A stretch of DNA of 64,000 nt from Spirochaetota bacterium (lineage in GTDB: Bacteria; Spirochaetota; Brachyspiria; Brachyspirales; JACRPF01): NCBI GenBank assembly GCA_016214035.1, contig JACRPF010000014.1:1-64000 (forward strand), read 5' to 3'. Positions within the stretch are counted from its first letter, which is position 1. Every line of letters starts with the position of its first letter. The position numbers and the translations under genes are program-made. Positions 35,901 to 44,797 of this stretch are shown piece after piece. Under the pieces are notes generated by a model. The model saw nothing but the letters and a program-made list of their open reading frames with translations, ran no database searches and was not told the DNA's origin.

Positions 35901-36662
35901 TTATTTTTTTGTATAGTTGATGATGCGCGCGAACGATTCCGCTTTCAGCGCCGCACCGCCGATGAGACCGCCGTCGATATTCGGCATATTGAGGAGTTCA
36001 TCAGCGTTCTTGTCGTTCATCGAGCCGCCGTAGAGGATGATGGCCGCTTCGGCGAAAGTGCTGCTGTATGTCTTCGCAAGTACGTCGCGGATATGTTTGT
36101 GCATTGCATCAGCGTCCGCGGGGGTGGCTGTCTTACCGGTGCCGATGGCCCATACGGGTTCATAGGCAACGACTACGCGTTTCGCGTCGGCTTCGGGTAT
36201 GCCTGCATATCCTTTAACAACCTGGTCACCCACGATGCTGTCGGCTTTTCCGGCTTCGCGTTCGGCGAGCGTTTCGCCTACGCAGAGTACCGGAACGAGG
36301 TTCTTGGCAAGCGCCTTTTTAACTTTCTTGTTGATGAACGTATCGTCTTCCTTGAAGATGGACCGGCGTTCCGAGTGGCCGAGTATCACGTGGCTGACGC
36401 CCGCTCCGATGAGCATATCAGCGCTGATTTCGCCGGTGAACGCGCCCGAATCCTCGCTCGACATGTTCTGAGCGCCGAGTTTTATAGACGTGCCTTTGAT
36501 GACGGCGCTGACCGCCGCAAGCGATGTGAATGTGGGGGCTATCATGATATCGCGTTCGGTGATTTTTCCGACTGCCGCGACGAGTTCTTTTGCGAGTACT
36601 TCGGCTTCAACTGCCGTTTTGTTCATTTTCCAGTTCCCAGCGATGAGCTTTTTGCGTGCCAT
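35901..36662 (-). CDS. tpiA: Triosephosphate isomerase
   Basis: 253 residues from the ATG at 36662 (MARKKLIAGNWKMN), with GAGGA about 8 bases upstream; the longer frame from 36698 begins within the promoter. Catalytic residues are K12 in NWKMN, H96 in LGHSERR and E168 in AYEPVWAIGTG, with phosphate loops GGS and GGAAL near the C-terminus. It interconverts dihydroxyacetone phosphate and glyceraldehyde-3-phosphate in glycolysis. No gapA or pgk is adjacent; asd follows instead. Confidence 0.97.
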   Translation of the reverse strand: MARKKLIAGNWKMNKTAVEAEVLAKELVAAVGKITERDIMIAPTFTSLAAVSAVIKGTSIKLGAQNMSSEDSGAFTGEISADMLIGAGVSHVILGHSERRSIFKEDDTFINKKVKKALAKNLVPVLCVGETLAEREAGKADSIVGDQVVKGYAGIPEADAKRVVVAYEPVWAIGTGKTATPADADAMHKHIRDVLAKTYSSTFAEAAIILYGGSMNDKNADELLNMPNIDGGLIGGAALKAESFARIINYTKK

Positions 36663-36696
36663 GTGTGTTTCCTCGAAGGTATTATAAAACGGACAC

Positions 36697-36724
36697 ACTA
36701 TACAGCGGCACGGGAAAAATGCAA
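36697..36724 (-). promoter_or_regulatory. tpiA-asd promoter
   Basis: On the minus strand, TTGCAT (36719-36724), 16-bp spacer, TATAGT (36697-36702). The predicted start near 36690 gives a leader of about 28 bases with a ribosome site. Confidence 0.65.
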
Positions 36725-36790
36725 GAACTTTTCAGCAAAAAAGAACGACATGATCTCTCGATAATATTGTTCTCTTTATTGGATACATTT

Positions 36791-36893
36791 AAAAATGTTA
36801 TTTTGTCACTTTCGCGATGCATCCGGCATCGCTTGCGCTCAGCGTTACGCGGCGAACCACCTACATCGCGATATTGCCCGCATCCTGCGGCGT
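36791..36893. repeat. Dispersed intergenic repeat, copy R2
   Basis: Matches R1 (31457-31590) in three ordered blocks. It folds into GCGATGC-ATCCG-GCATCGC (36814-36832) and CCGCA-TCC-TGCGG near 36880. Pairing in the second hairpin is kept although bases differ from R1. Confidence 0.55.
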
Positions 36894-36935
36894 ATAGTGC
36901 GATCCTTTCTCGTTATGAGCATTGTCACCGCCTCG

Positions 36936-38945
36936 TTAGTTTTCAATGACCGCCGCCTCGTGTACATAAACCTTCTCAACGGTAAACTGCGCATATCCGT
37001 TCTCGTACGTGAACGGTATGTCTTTTCCGCTCACCGCACCGTACACACGCGACGGTTTTTTCGGCATACGGATGCGGCAGGGGATATCGTATATCGGGTT
37101 TACATCCTCGATGATGAGCATCTTGACACCGCGTCCCCAGCCGGCACCGCTTTCACCGCGCGGCTGTATCTCCGCATAGAGCAGATGCAGAATCGTTCGG
37201 TTCTTGTCCTTCTGTTCCATTACGCTCATGCGCCCGCTTGAGGGGAGCGACACATGGACGTCGCGTACCGGAAGGAGTTTTTCGATGGCGCCGCGTACGA
37301 TGTATTTATAAAGCGGCTGACCGCGGTCGTAATACGTCTTGAATATCGGGTATGCGATATAGACGATGTTGCCGTCCTGTATGACCGCGTCATTATCGTT
37401 CGACTTTTCCATCCTGTACGGTGTGTGCTGATGCGAGCAGAAATGTTCCCAGGTCCGGTTGAAGTACGGATTCCACGTCTCGGCGAGCACGGTTGCGCCT
37501 TTCGCTTTTACTTTGTGCGCCGCAGCATACATGACGAACGGCGATTCGGTGAGGTCTTTATCCAGCCCGGCTGTTGCTTTTACATAATCCGGGTTGAAAT
37601 CACACATCCCGTTCACCGACGCTTTGATGTCGATGGCGAATGCTGTGGCGTCCGCGTTCATACCTGACGAACCGGAAAGGATAAGTTTGCCGCCTTTCTT
37701 TACATAACTTTTAATGCGGTCGGCAAGTTTTGCATCGAGTTTAATGACATCGGGAAGTACGAGCAGCTTGTATTTGCCGAAGTCCTCATTCGTATCGATG
37801 ACGTCATACATTAGATGCAGTTCATTGAGCATGCGCGCAGCACCCATATCCACGCTTTCAAACTCACGGGAATGGTGTACCGCTTCGGCAGACAGGAGCG
37901 CTATTTCAGAACGCGGTGTTGCGCCGAGTGCGAACGGTTCAAGCTGTTTCACACGCGCATACCCGGGTCCGATGACGCGGTAGGTGTCCATATCCATCTT
38001 TCCGGAAGGATGAAGCTGATCGCCCACGCTTGATCGGGCGCCGAGCGACGTCATGAGTGCACATTCATATTCGAGGGCAACAGGCCGTTTGAAACCGCCG
38101 AACTCGCCCCATGACGTATGGAATTTTCCCGTCATGCCGAGATATTCCATGCCGAGCGTGTTCGCATATCGCGCGGAGAGCGGGAAGTGGTCGTATCCCC
38201 AGCCGGCGGTGGGCAGCGATTCGAGTTCGAGATGCGTGAAATGATTCCAGCGTTCGCGTTCGCCTTTGTAGATATGCCCGCTGTTGTGAAACACGCGCAT
38301 ATCCGGGTCTTTCTTATGCACCGCTTCGCTCACGCGCTTGTAGTAATCGATTATCACGTTGCGGTGATTCCTGAGGCGGTCTTCTTTTTTGTTCGGGTCT
38401 AGTCCGTCACGCTTCATACGGTCGATGCAGTTCTGACAGCAGCAGTCCCACATGAGGAGGATGTCGAAGAAAAGACCGTCCGGCTTGCAGTGATCCATCA
38501 CCTCATGCGCCTGAGCGATGACGAGGTCCACATAACCCTGATTGCTCAGACATATCGAATGCCAGCCGGCGTTCATCTGGTTCAAGTCCGACTGCTGCGA
38601 TGCCGCATCGCCTTTCACCACGCGCCATTCCGGATGCTCACGCGCGACACGTTCGTTCCACTGTACCGTGATGTATGCCGGCACATTGATGTCATTCTCG
38701 CGGCAGGCGTTCACCATGTCGCCGAGAAGGTCAGGCCGTTTGAGGTTCGGATGTACTTTGCCTACCTTGGTGGGATAATATGCCCAGCCGTGATGGCACA
38801 CTGCGAACACGGTCACCGAATCCACATTGCCGGTCTTAAGCGCGTCGACGAACTGTTTTTTGTCGAACGCCGCACCAACATCGGGAACGTGCTCTGATGT
38901 ATGGAAATCGAGGTGTATCTGACGATAGCGGAACGTGCTGCGCAT
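36936..38945 (-). CDS. GH42-like/hypothetical glycosyl hydrolase 6-type protein
   Basis: 669 residues, no signal peptide. The N-terminus (QIHLDFHTSEHVPDVG) and the strands CHHGWAYYPTKVG, PAYITVQWNERVA, GLFFDILLMWDCCCQNC and MRVFHNSGHIYKGE fit the TIM-barrel GHL6-type family. Residues about 380-530 look like a beta-galactosidase trimerisation (GH42 M) domain (YKLLVLPDVIKLDAKLADRIKSYVKKGGKLILSG). The C-terminus is a small sandwich. The activity is uncertain; a fucosidase, galactosidase or arabinosidase role is plausible. It starts 21 bases after the GH29 gene, so the pair should be coexpressed. AAGGA precedes the ATG. Confidence 0.75.
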   Translation of the reverse strand: MRSTFRYRQIHLDFHTSEHVPDVGAAFDKKQFVDALKTGNVDSVTVFAVCHHGWAYYPTKVGKVHPNLKRPDLLGDMVNACRENDINVPAYITVQWNERVAREHPEWRVVKGDAASQQSDLNQMNAGWHSICLSNQGYVDLVIAQAHEVMDHCKPDGLFFDILLMWDCCCQNCIDRMKRDGLDPNKKEDRLRNHRNVIIDYYKRVSEAVHKKDPDMRVFHNSGHIYKGERERWNHFTHLELESLPTAGWGYDHFPLSARYANTLGMEYLGMTGKFHTSWGEFGGFKRPVALEYECALMTSLGARSSVGDQLHPSGKMDMDTYRVIGPGYARVKQLEPFALGATPRSEIALLSAEAVHHSREFESVDMGAARMLNELHLMYDVIDTNEDFGKYKLLVLPDVIKLDAKLADRIKSYVKKGGKLILSGSSGMNADATAFAIDIKASVNGMCDFNPDYVKATAGLDKDLTESPFVMYAAAHKVKAKGATVLAETWNPYFNRTWEHFCSHQHTPYRMEKSNDNDAVIQDGNIVYIAYPIFKTYYDRGQPLYKYIVRGAIEKLLPVRDVHVSLPSSGRMSVMEQKDKNRTILHLLYAEIQPRGESGAGWGRGVKMLIIEDVNPIYDIPCRIRMPKKPSRVYGAVSGKDIPFTYENGYAQFTVEKVYVHEAAVIEN

Positions 38946-38966
38946 AATGTGTCCTTACAAATATTT

Positions 38967-40274
38967 TTACTCTAAATACAATTCGATAACGGGAACGGTA
39001 ACGTTCGGTTTAACCTGCGGGAGTACCAGTGTCAGCGTTCCCGCCGGAATGTCCATGTGGTGCTGCTGCCACTCGGGCACGGAGTTGATGTTTACTTCAG
39101 ACGCGTCGTTCAGAAGCTGTGCATATTTTACTTTGCCGGCGAATCCTTCGCAGTGAAGGAATTTATACGGCCAGACATAACAATGGATATAGAGACGTTT
39201 CTTTTCCGGGTTATAGGTGAGACGGCATCCTTCCGGGACCTTGAATTCTGCCGGAGCCTGCGTGCAGCCGTAGATCGAACGGCTGTGACGGCGCATCCAG
39301 TCGCCGATGCCGCGAAGCCGTTCAAGCGCTCGATCGTCGATCTCTCCGCGCGCGGTGGGGCCTACGTTCAGGAGCAGATTGCCGCCTTTCGATACGCAGT
39401 CGATGAGTGTCTGTATGAGGTTTTCCGTGCTGCGGAAACTCGACTCGTCGCGATGATATCCCCAGGAGCCGGAAAGCGTCTGGCACGCCTCCCATACCAC
39501 CGGCTGCCCGTTGACGGTGACCCAGGCGCGCGGCTGGAACTGCTCCGGCGTTTTTACGTCCCATCCGTCGGGAAGATCGAGCCGGTCATCGAGGATGACA
39601 TGCGGCTGCAGCTTGCGTATGATGCTCATCAGTTCTTCCGAGCGCCAGGCTTTGTGTCCTTTACCTTTTGAAAAATCATCCGGAGCGTTCTTGTCGGGAA
39701 ATGAGAAATCGAACCAGAGGATATCCACTTTGCCGAATTCGCTGAGCAGCTCCTTCACCTGTCCGTGCAGATAGTCGGCGTATTTCATCTGATCGCGGCC
39801 GACGTTCATCTTTTCGCGATCGGGGCTTTCACGGTACGGACCGTTCTTATTGTCGATGACATACTGCGGATGATGCCAGTCGATGATGGAGTGATATAAT
39901 CCCACTTTGATGCCGCGCTTTCTGAAAGCCTCGATCATCGGGCGGAGCAGATCGCGTTTCGCGGGGGTGTTCGGCGCCTTGTAATCGGTGAGCTTTGAAT
40001 CCCAGAGACAGAAGCCTTCATGGTGTTTCGTGGTTATGACGAAATATTTCATGCCGGCGTTCGCCGCGGCCTCGGCCCATGCGTCGGGATCATACAGGTC
40101 CGGCTCGAAGCGCTTGAAATATTTTTCGTCATATACTTCGTTCGTGATGCGCTCATTGTTGCGCACCCATTCATGACGTGCCGGCATTGAATACAGGCCC
40201 CAGTGGATGAATAGTCCGAAGCGGTCTTTTACAAACCAGGACGTGTCGCCCGGTGTTTTCATGGTGTCAAGCAT
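38967..40274 (-). CDS. GH29 alpha-L-fucosidase
   Basis: 435 residues, no signal peptide, with GGAGG 5 bases before the ATG. The GH29 barrel motifs are clear: RFGLFIHWGLYS, the ITTKHHEGFCLWDS strand, GLYHSIIDWHHP, and the nucleophile D189 in ILWFDFSF. GGNLLLNVGPTARGEI marks the end of the barrel, followed by a C-terminal sandwich. It hydrolyses alpha-L-fucosides with retention; the acid/base residue cannot be placed by eye, as is usual in GH29. Probably intracellular, acting on imported fucosylated oligosaccharides together with the downstream GH42-like protein. Confidence 0.92.
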   Translation of the reverse strand: MLDTMKTPGDTSWFVKDRFGLFIHWGLYSMPARHEWVRNNERITNEVYDEKYFKRFEPDLYDPDAWAEAAANAGMKYFVITTKHHEGFCLWDSKLTDYKAPNTPAKRDLLRPMIEAFRKRGIKVGLYHSIIDWHHPQYVIDNKNGPYRESPDREKMNVGRDQMKYADYLHGQVKELLSEFGKVDILWFDFSFPDKNAPDDFSKGKGHKAWRSEELMSIIRKLQPHVILDDRLDLPDGWDVKTPEQFQPRAWVTVNGQPVVWEACQTLSGSWGYHRDESSFRSTENLIQTLIDCVSKGGNLLLNVGPTARGEIDDRALERLRGIGDWMRRHSRSIYGCTQAPAEFKVPEGCRLTYNPEKKRLYIHCYVWPYKFLHCEGFAGKVKYAQLLNDASEVNINSVPEWQQHHMDIPAGTLTLVLPQVKPNVTVPVIELYLE

Positions 40275-40360
40275 AGTGTCCTCCGATGAATACGTTCGTT
40301 CGCGTTCGTTGAGGAGTAATATACCGTCGCCTGACCGCAGGGGGAACGGTCTCTATTGAC

Positions 40361-40386
40361 AAAAAGGTAGACTAAATTGACCTACC
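40361..40386 (-). terminator. Intrinsic terminator of the DUF4412 gene
   Basis: On the minus strand, GGTAG and CTACC flank an 11-base loop, followed at once by TTTTT. The TAG stop codon of the gene lies inside the first arm. The stem is only 5 bp, so efficiency is probably moderate. Confidence 0.5.
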
Positions 40387-41302
40387 GGAAGAAACCTTTC
40401 AGCAGTTCCTTTGCGGCTTTCTCGGCAACATCCTTATCGGACGGCTTCGATTTGCCCGCATCGGCATCGGTCTCTTTTTCGCTTTTTGCCTTACTGTCTC
40501 CGGTCTCTTTCGCCGGTTTTGACTGCGTTTCACGTGACGATGCCGGGGCTTCCATGGTGGTCTTTTCATAACCTGTAGGGACGGTGAAAAGACTGTCGCT
40601 CAGGTTTTTGTTATCAATCGTCTGTACGGTCATTTCCGATGTGGACATGGTCGTCTTGCCGTCGGCGGTGTTCTTCTGTTTCGTTATCGATTTTACCACG
40701 AACCCGAGGTCGGCGTTCGCCTGCATGTTTTTAGTAATGACACTGTCAAGTTCCTTCATGCCCGTACGGAACGCCTTGTTTTTGAATCCGGCAAACATCT
40801 CTTTTGATGCGGCCGCCTGCGTACCCCAGAGTTCCTGTGTCTGTTCGACATGCGACTTGCTCGTCATGAAGAGAATCTTCATCTCCATGTCGTATGTCGT
40901 GGTGATGAGTATGTGTTTGCACTGCCAGCCGTTGACCGTTTCCGGCGCGAGTACTTTTACGGTTACCTGCGGATTGGATACCGTCATCTGCATGGCACCG
41001 CCCATGGTCATCATACCGCCGATATTGTCCAGCGGCAGTTCGATGTAGCTTTTTTCTTTCACATCGATCATGGCAACCGTGTTGTTCTTACCGTTATACA
41101 GGTAGTAGTTTCCGTCTTTAAAACCTAATTCACCTTTAACATCAGAGAACTCTTCGCGCACCGAGCCGCCCTGCGCATAGCCGGTGATCGTCATCGATGA
41201 CGACTTGTTGTCGTTCTGCTGCGATGACTTTGCCGTCCACTGTACGCCCGCGAAGAGCGACTGTGCTGCGATGATAGCCGTTAACATGAGAATGCGTTTC
41301 AT
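40382..41302 (-). CDS. Exported DUF4412-domain protein
   Basis: 306 residues from the ATG at 41302 with AGGAGG 6 bases upstream. A signal peptide (MKRILMLTAIIAAQSLFA) is followed by a DUF4412-type beta domain (about 20-225: MTITGYAQGGSVREEF; YIELPLDNIG; GWQCKHILITTTYDMEMKILFMTSK). The tail (about 240-306) is a low-complexity, Lys/Ser/Glu/Asp-rich segment. The family is periplasmic or cell-surface with no known biochemistry; parts resemble LolA/LolB-like open barrels. It is monocistronic, with a short terminator overlapping its stop. Confidence 0.75.
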   Translation of the reverse strand: MKRILMLTAIIAAQSLFAGVQWTAKSSQQNDNKSSSMTITGYAQGGSVREEFSDVKGELGFKDGNYYLYNGKNNTVAMIDVKEKSYIELPLDNIGGMMTMGGAMQMTVSNPQVTVKVLAPETVNGWQCKHILITTTYDMEMKILFMTSKSHVEQTQELWGTQAAASKEMFAGFKNKAFRTGMKELDSVITKNMQANADLGFVVKSITKQKNTADGKTTMSTSEMTVQTIDNKNLSDSLFTVPTGYEKTTMEAPASSRETQSKPAKETGDSKAKSEKETDADAGKSKPSDKDVAEKAAKELLKGFFR

Positions 41303-41379
41303 GATCTGCCTCCTATGCGTCGTGTGACGCACGCGGCGGATTGTATGTGAATGAGATTATTTGTCAATGAAAAAACGGC

Positions 41380-41408
41380 TTGACGCGGCGGATATGATGC
41401 AATACACT
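41380..41408 (+). promoter_or_regulatory. Promoter of the GT-C glycosyltransferase gene
   Basis: TTGACG (41380-41385), 17-bp spacer, TACACT (41403-41408). The start near 41415 gives a 28-base leader containing CGGAG. Confidence 0.6.
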
Positions 41409-41442
41409 GCATGGATTCAACTGTCAATCGGAGCGACATACC

Positions 41443-43068
41443 ATGCAGGCATTCTTTGACTTCGTGAACCGGCATTACTATAAGGCTGTCTGTGCCGTGC
41501 TCATTGCGGGAGTAGCACTCAGACTGTTCGGTTTTTTGTATACGCCGTTCTTCTACCATTACAGGATGGGTGATGAACCTGCTGCATATCGCATGGCGAT
41601 GCTGTATATGACCGGCGAGGAAAAGAAAAAGCAGGGCATAGAGCTCAACTACGAAGAAAAACGTGCGCAGTACTTAAGCTCGGCATATCTCGGTGTCGAT
41701 CGTGCCGCATTGGCGGGTCCGCTGCAGAATCAGCTGCTTGCGCTGGGTATTAAAATGTCGGGTACTATTGAGGGCGCACATGTCGTCACATTTATACTTC
41801 ACTGTCTATCGCTCATCCTCGTCTGGCACGGCGCACAACTTTTGTTCGGCAGGCGTGCGGCGCTTCTCACGCTTGTCATGGCGGCTCTGTTCACCTGGCC
41901 GGTCTATTATACCTTCGGCATGTGGCATCCGCATTTTATCTCGCTGGTAGCCGCCGCGGTATGTTATCCTTTGATATGGCATCTGAAAACGCAGAAGGCC
42001 GTGTTTGCGGCGCTGTCAGCGTTCAGCTATACGCTCTTTTTCCAGTTCCACCTCATCGGCGCGTTCCTCTTTTTTTTCATCATCTTCTATTTTATCTTTC
42101 TTGCCGAAAAGAAGCGCTTGTTCATCGTCGGTGTTGTCCTCGGCGCGGCAGCCGCTGTCGTGCTTGTCTATATCCCGTACCTGAAGATGGAGCTTTCCAC
42201 CGGATTTGTAAACGTCCGCAATCTGTTTGATCACGGACTTTTCCATATCGAGGTGTTGAAGCTGTTCTCGAATATTGTAGTCGTGGGCAGCGCCGAGATG
42301 TCGCGTATCATCTTTCAGGGATGGCAGGGGTATCAGGAGTTTTACGCGCGGTACATGGGGAGCGTGTTCGTTGCGTTGCCGTTCGTATTCCTCAGTATGG
42401 CAATCCCCATCGCGGGTTATGTGTATATATTCCGTGAGACATTCATAGCGCTTTTCAGAAAACCGCTGCGCACCTGGTTCACTGAGATTCGCGGACGCAA
42501 AGAACTCTGGTTCGTTTCCGGATGGTTCTTTATCCCGTGGATAGCATATTTTCTCAGGCTGAAATACCACGAGCTTCGTTTCGTGGCGCTTGATTACCCG
42601 GTGATGTACGCAATGTTCGCCGTTGCCATACTCGCGCTCTATGACCGGTATAAGGGCAGGGGTGCGAAATTAATCGCCGTCGGAATGACGGTGGTTGTTG
42701 TTTTCCATGTGGCGCTCAGCATATTTCTGTTCGATTACGGGCGCTATGAACTCAGAAAGCCGCCGCATCTTGTCTTTTCACTGCGCTATTTCGATGCGAT
42801 AACGCGTCCCATACTCGCCGATCTTAAGCGCGACGGTGATACTACGTATCGCTTTGAAATGGATGGGCCCACGCATTACAGCGGCATGATGCTGGGGCGG
42901 CTGAAAGACCATGTGGTCGACACGACATCGGGTGCGGTGCAGTATAACGAAAACGCGAAGCATGTGTACCGCATTTCAAACCTGCCGGCATTGCCCGGTT
43001 ATGAGATGAAACGAGAAATATATTCGGTGTATCTGCACCGGAAGCTAACTGACGCGAAACTGAAATAA
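41443..43068 (+). CDS. Polytopic GT-C type glycosyltransferase (PMT/ArnT-like)
   Basis: 541 residues with about 9-11 hydrophobic segments (for example 14-32, 113-130, 137-160, 180-220, 225-245, 300-330, 365-380, 395-410, 420-440). The first extracytoplasmic loop carries YRMGDEPAAYRMA, an acidic DE pair where GT-C enzymes keep the catalytic Asp. Such enzymes transfer sugars from polyprenyl-phosphate donors to lipid, glycan or protein on the periplasmic face. Acceptor and donor are not identifiable. It is flanked by minus-strand genes and stands alone with its own promoter. Another polytopic membrane protein family is possible but less likely. Confidence 0.75.
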   Translation: MQAFFDFVNRHYYKAVCAVLIAGVALRLFGFLYTPFFYHYRMGDEPAAYRMAMLYMTGEEKKKQGIELNYEEKRAQYLSSAYLGVDRAALAGPLQNQLLALGIKMSGTIEGAHVVTFILHCLSLILVWHGAQLLFGRRAALLTLVMAALFTWPVYYTFGMWHPHFISLVAAAVCYPLIWHLKTQKAVFAALSAFSYTLFFQFHLIGAFLFFFIIFYFIFLAEKKRLFIVGVVLGAAAAVVLVYIPYLKMELSTGFVNVRNLFDHGLFHIEVLKLFSNIVVVGSAEMSRIIFQGWQGYQEFYARYMGSVFVALPFVFLSMAIPIAGYVYIFRETFIALFRKPLRTWFTEIRGRKELWFVSGWFFIPWIAYFLRLKYHELRFVALDYPVMYAMFAVAILALYDRYKGRGAKLIAVGMTVVVVFHVALSIFLFDYGRYELRKPPHLVFSLRYFDAITRPILADLKRDGDTTYRFEMDGPTHYSGMMLGRLKDHVVDTTSGAVQYNENAKHVYRISNLPALPGYEMKREIYSVYLHRKLTDAKLK

Positions 43069-43074
43069 GCGCTG

Positions 43075-44787
43075 TTATTCCATAAGGATGAAACAGAGCG
43101 TGAGCGCCGCGGTCCAGTGATAATCGCGGATGGAGTCCATCTTTTTACGCAGGTCATAGACGCCGGTCGACGGTCCTTTGCGCGCGCATTTTACCGGCGG
43201 CAGTTCGTCGGTGGCGTCATAGAACTCGAACACAACGCCGTATTCCTTGTAATATTTCATCACATAATTCACGGTGATATCTCGGAGCATATGCGCCTCT
43301 GCGGTGTGCCCGTGTTTGGCCAGCCCTAATGCGGTGAGATAGTTGGTGTTTATCCACGTTGCACCGCGCCACATATCGGTACTCCAGGTGGGTTCATTGA
43401 GCGCGGCGCTCGGCAGCGGGAATTCGGTTGCGAACTCATCTCCGTTACGCATATGCGCGATGAGCCGTTCAACGTTCTTTGCGGGAATATCCTCCAGCAT
43501 GAGCGGCAGAAATCCGGTGACCGCTTTCACCGTTGACAGACGTCCGTCAGCATGGCGGTCGTAATAGAAACCGTCGGCGTCGTTCCAGAGAAGCGCATGT
43601 ATCTTCTGCGACATCCCTTTCGACGCCTGTTCCCAATAGAGCGACTTCTGTGTGTCGCCTATTTCTTCAGCAATATGCGCAAGCATCATCATGTCATGAG
43701 CGGCGAAGACGGAGAAGTCCACGGCGTCAAGATTTACCGCTTCGTCAAAGCGCGGCGAATTGTCGAGGCCCGATTCACCGGAGCGGCAGAGCGGATTCCC
43801 TTCGATTTCCCACACAAGGAGGCCGCTGTTGTTTTTGTTGCGGTGCTGCAAGTCCCAGGTGATATAGCGTTCGAGTTTCGGGAACGCATATTTCAGCATG
43901 CTTATATTTTTAAGATGATGATAGTTCTCCCAGACACCCCAGGCGAGTATCGGCGGCTGTGTTATCTCGGAGCGCCATCCGGTGGGACGCATCTGATGCG
44001 AAACGAAGCCGTCCTCGCGCTGCGCCTCAAGAACCGATTTGATGAACTGCCATGAGAGGTCGGGCGAGATGTGATTCATCGCGAGACTGTGGAATACCGA
44101 ATCCCAGAGCCACATGTCCTTGTGAGGCACGCGGTCCGGTGTTGACCATTTCTGTTTGAAGGAGTGTTCCGATGCGAGCGTGTTTACTTTCATTACGCTC
44201 ACGCATTTGTTGAGGAGCATGTTTTTCTCGCCGCTCTTAATCAGGGGAACATCGGCATAGAATGCGAGGCGCGCCGTCAATTCCGCTGCCGCGTTCTTCT
44301 GAAGCCCTTCTTTGGCACGGTTTTTTGCTTCATCCTCAGTTGTGCCGTAGGCAAGCGCGAAACGGCCGTCGCCGATCATGAGCACATACGCATCCGGATG
44401 CTTTTTGTCGATTGAAATAAAGGTACTGCCGTTTCTGTCGGCGGCTTTTCCCTGTTCATCAGTGAGCGTTATCGCTGTTCCGGCGGGAAATGAGCCGACG
44501 AGTGTATGCCATGCGCTGTACGCAACGGTCACATCGCCTGCTTTTGTACGTATCGAAAAGCAGTCTGACATCGCCAGCGAGACCGCAAGCACATTCAGCG
44601 GTGCGACCGTGAGAATCCTCCGTACCGGTGTATGAAAGAGGATGGCGCCCGGACAGCGCATATATGAACCGGTGAAGCCGGTGGTGCTGTCCGTGTCGCC
44701 GTCGGCGCCGGAGAATGCGAACAATGCTCCTTCACCCCAGACGTCGGGCGCGTTGGTGATGGGGAAACGTGAGGCTTCGTTTGACAT
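43075..44787 (-). CDS. GH63-like (alpha/alpha)6 glucosidase/mannosylglycerate hydrolase-like
   Basis: 570 residues from the ATG at 44787, which lies just after the OmpA stop with AAAGG upstream; the longer frame would overlap ompA. An N-terminal beta-domain (about 1-190) is followed by an (alpha/alpha)6 barrel. The barrel has the clan-G signatures HKDMWLWDSVFHSLAM, GFVSHQMRPTGW, ILAWGVWENY, and STDMWRGATWINTNYLTALGL. These match GH63, GH37 and glycogen-debranching-like hydrolases; GH63 mannosylglycerate/glucosylglycerate hydrolases are the closest in size. It has no signal peptide and is translationally coupled to ompA. The substrate is unknown; compatible-solute breakdown is one option. Confidence 0.78.
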   Translation of the reverse strand: MSNEASRFPITNAPDVWGEGALFAFSGADGDTDSTTGFTGSYMRCPGAILFHTPVRRILTVAPLNVLAVSLAMSDCFSIRTKAGDVTVAYSAWHTLVGSFPAGTAITLTDEQGKAADRNGSTFISIDKKHPDAYVLMIGDGRFALAYGTTEDEAKNRAKEGLQKNAAAELTARLAFYADVPLIKSGEKNMLLNKCVSVMKVNTLASEHSFKQKWSTPDRVPHKDMWLWDSVFHSLAMNHISPDLSWQFIKSVLEAQREDGFVSHQMRPTGWRSEITQPPILAWGVWENYHHLKNISMLKYAFPKLERYITWDLQHRNKNNSGLLVWEIEGNPLCRSGESGLDNSPRFDEAVNLDAVDFSVFAAHDMMMLAHIAEEIGDTQKSLYWEQASKGMSQKIHALLWNDADGFYYDRHADGRLSTVKAVTGFLPLMLEDIPAKNVERLIAHMRNGDEFATEFPLPSAALNEPTWSTDMWRGATWINTNYLTALGLAKHGHTAEAHMLRDITVNYVMKYYKEYGVVFEFYDATDELPPVKCARKGPSTGVYDLRKKMDSIRDYHWTAALTLCFILME

Positions 44788-44797
44788 GGGTAAACCT

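Noticed and set aside
40350-40380. TTGACA-like sequence (40356-40361) read as a rightward promoter
   Set aside because: No plus-strand gene follows; the sequence is explained by the terminator of the DUF4412 gene.
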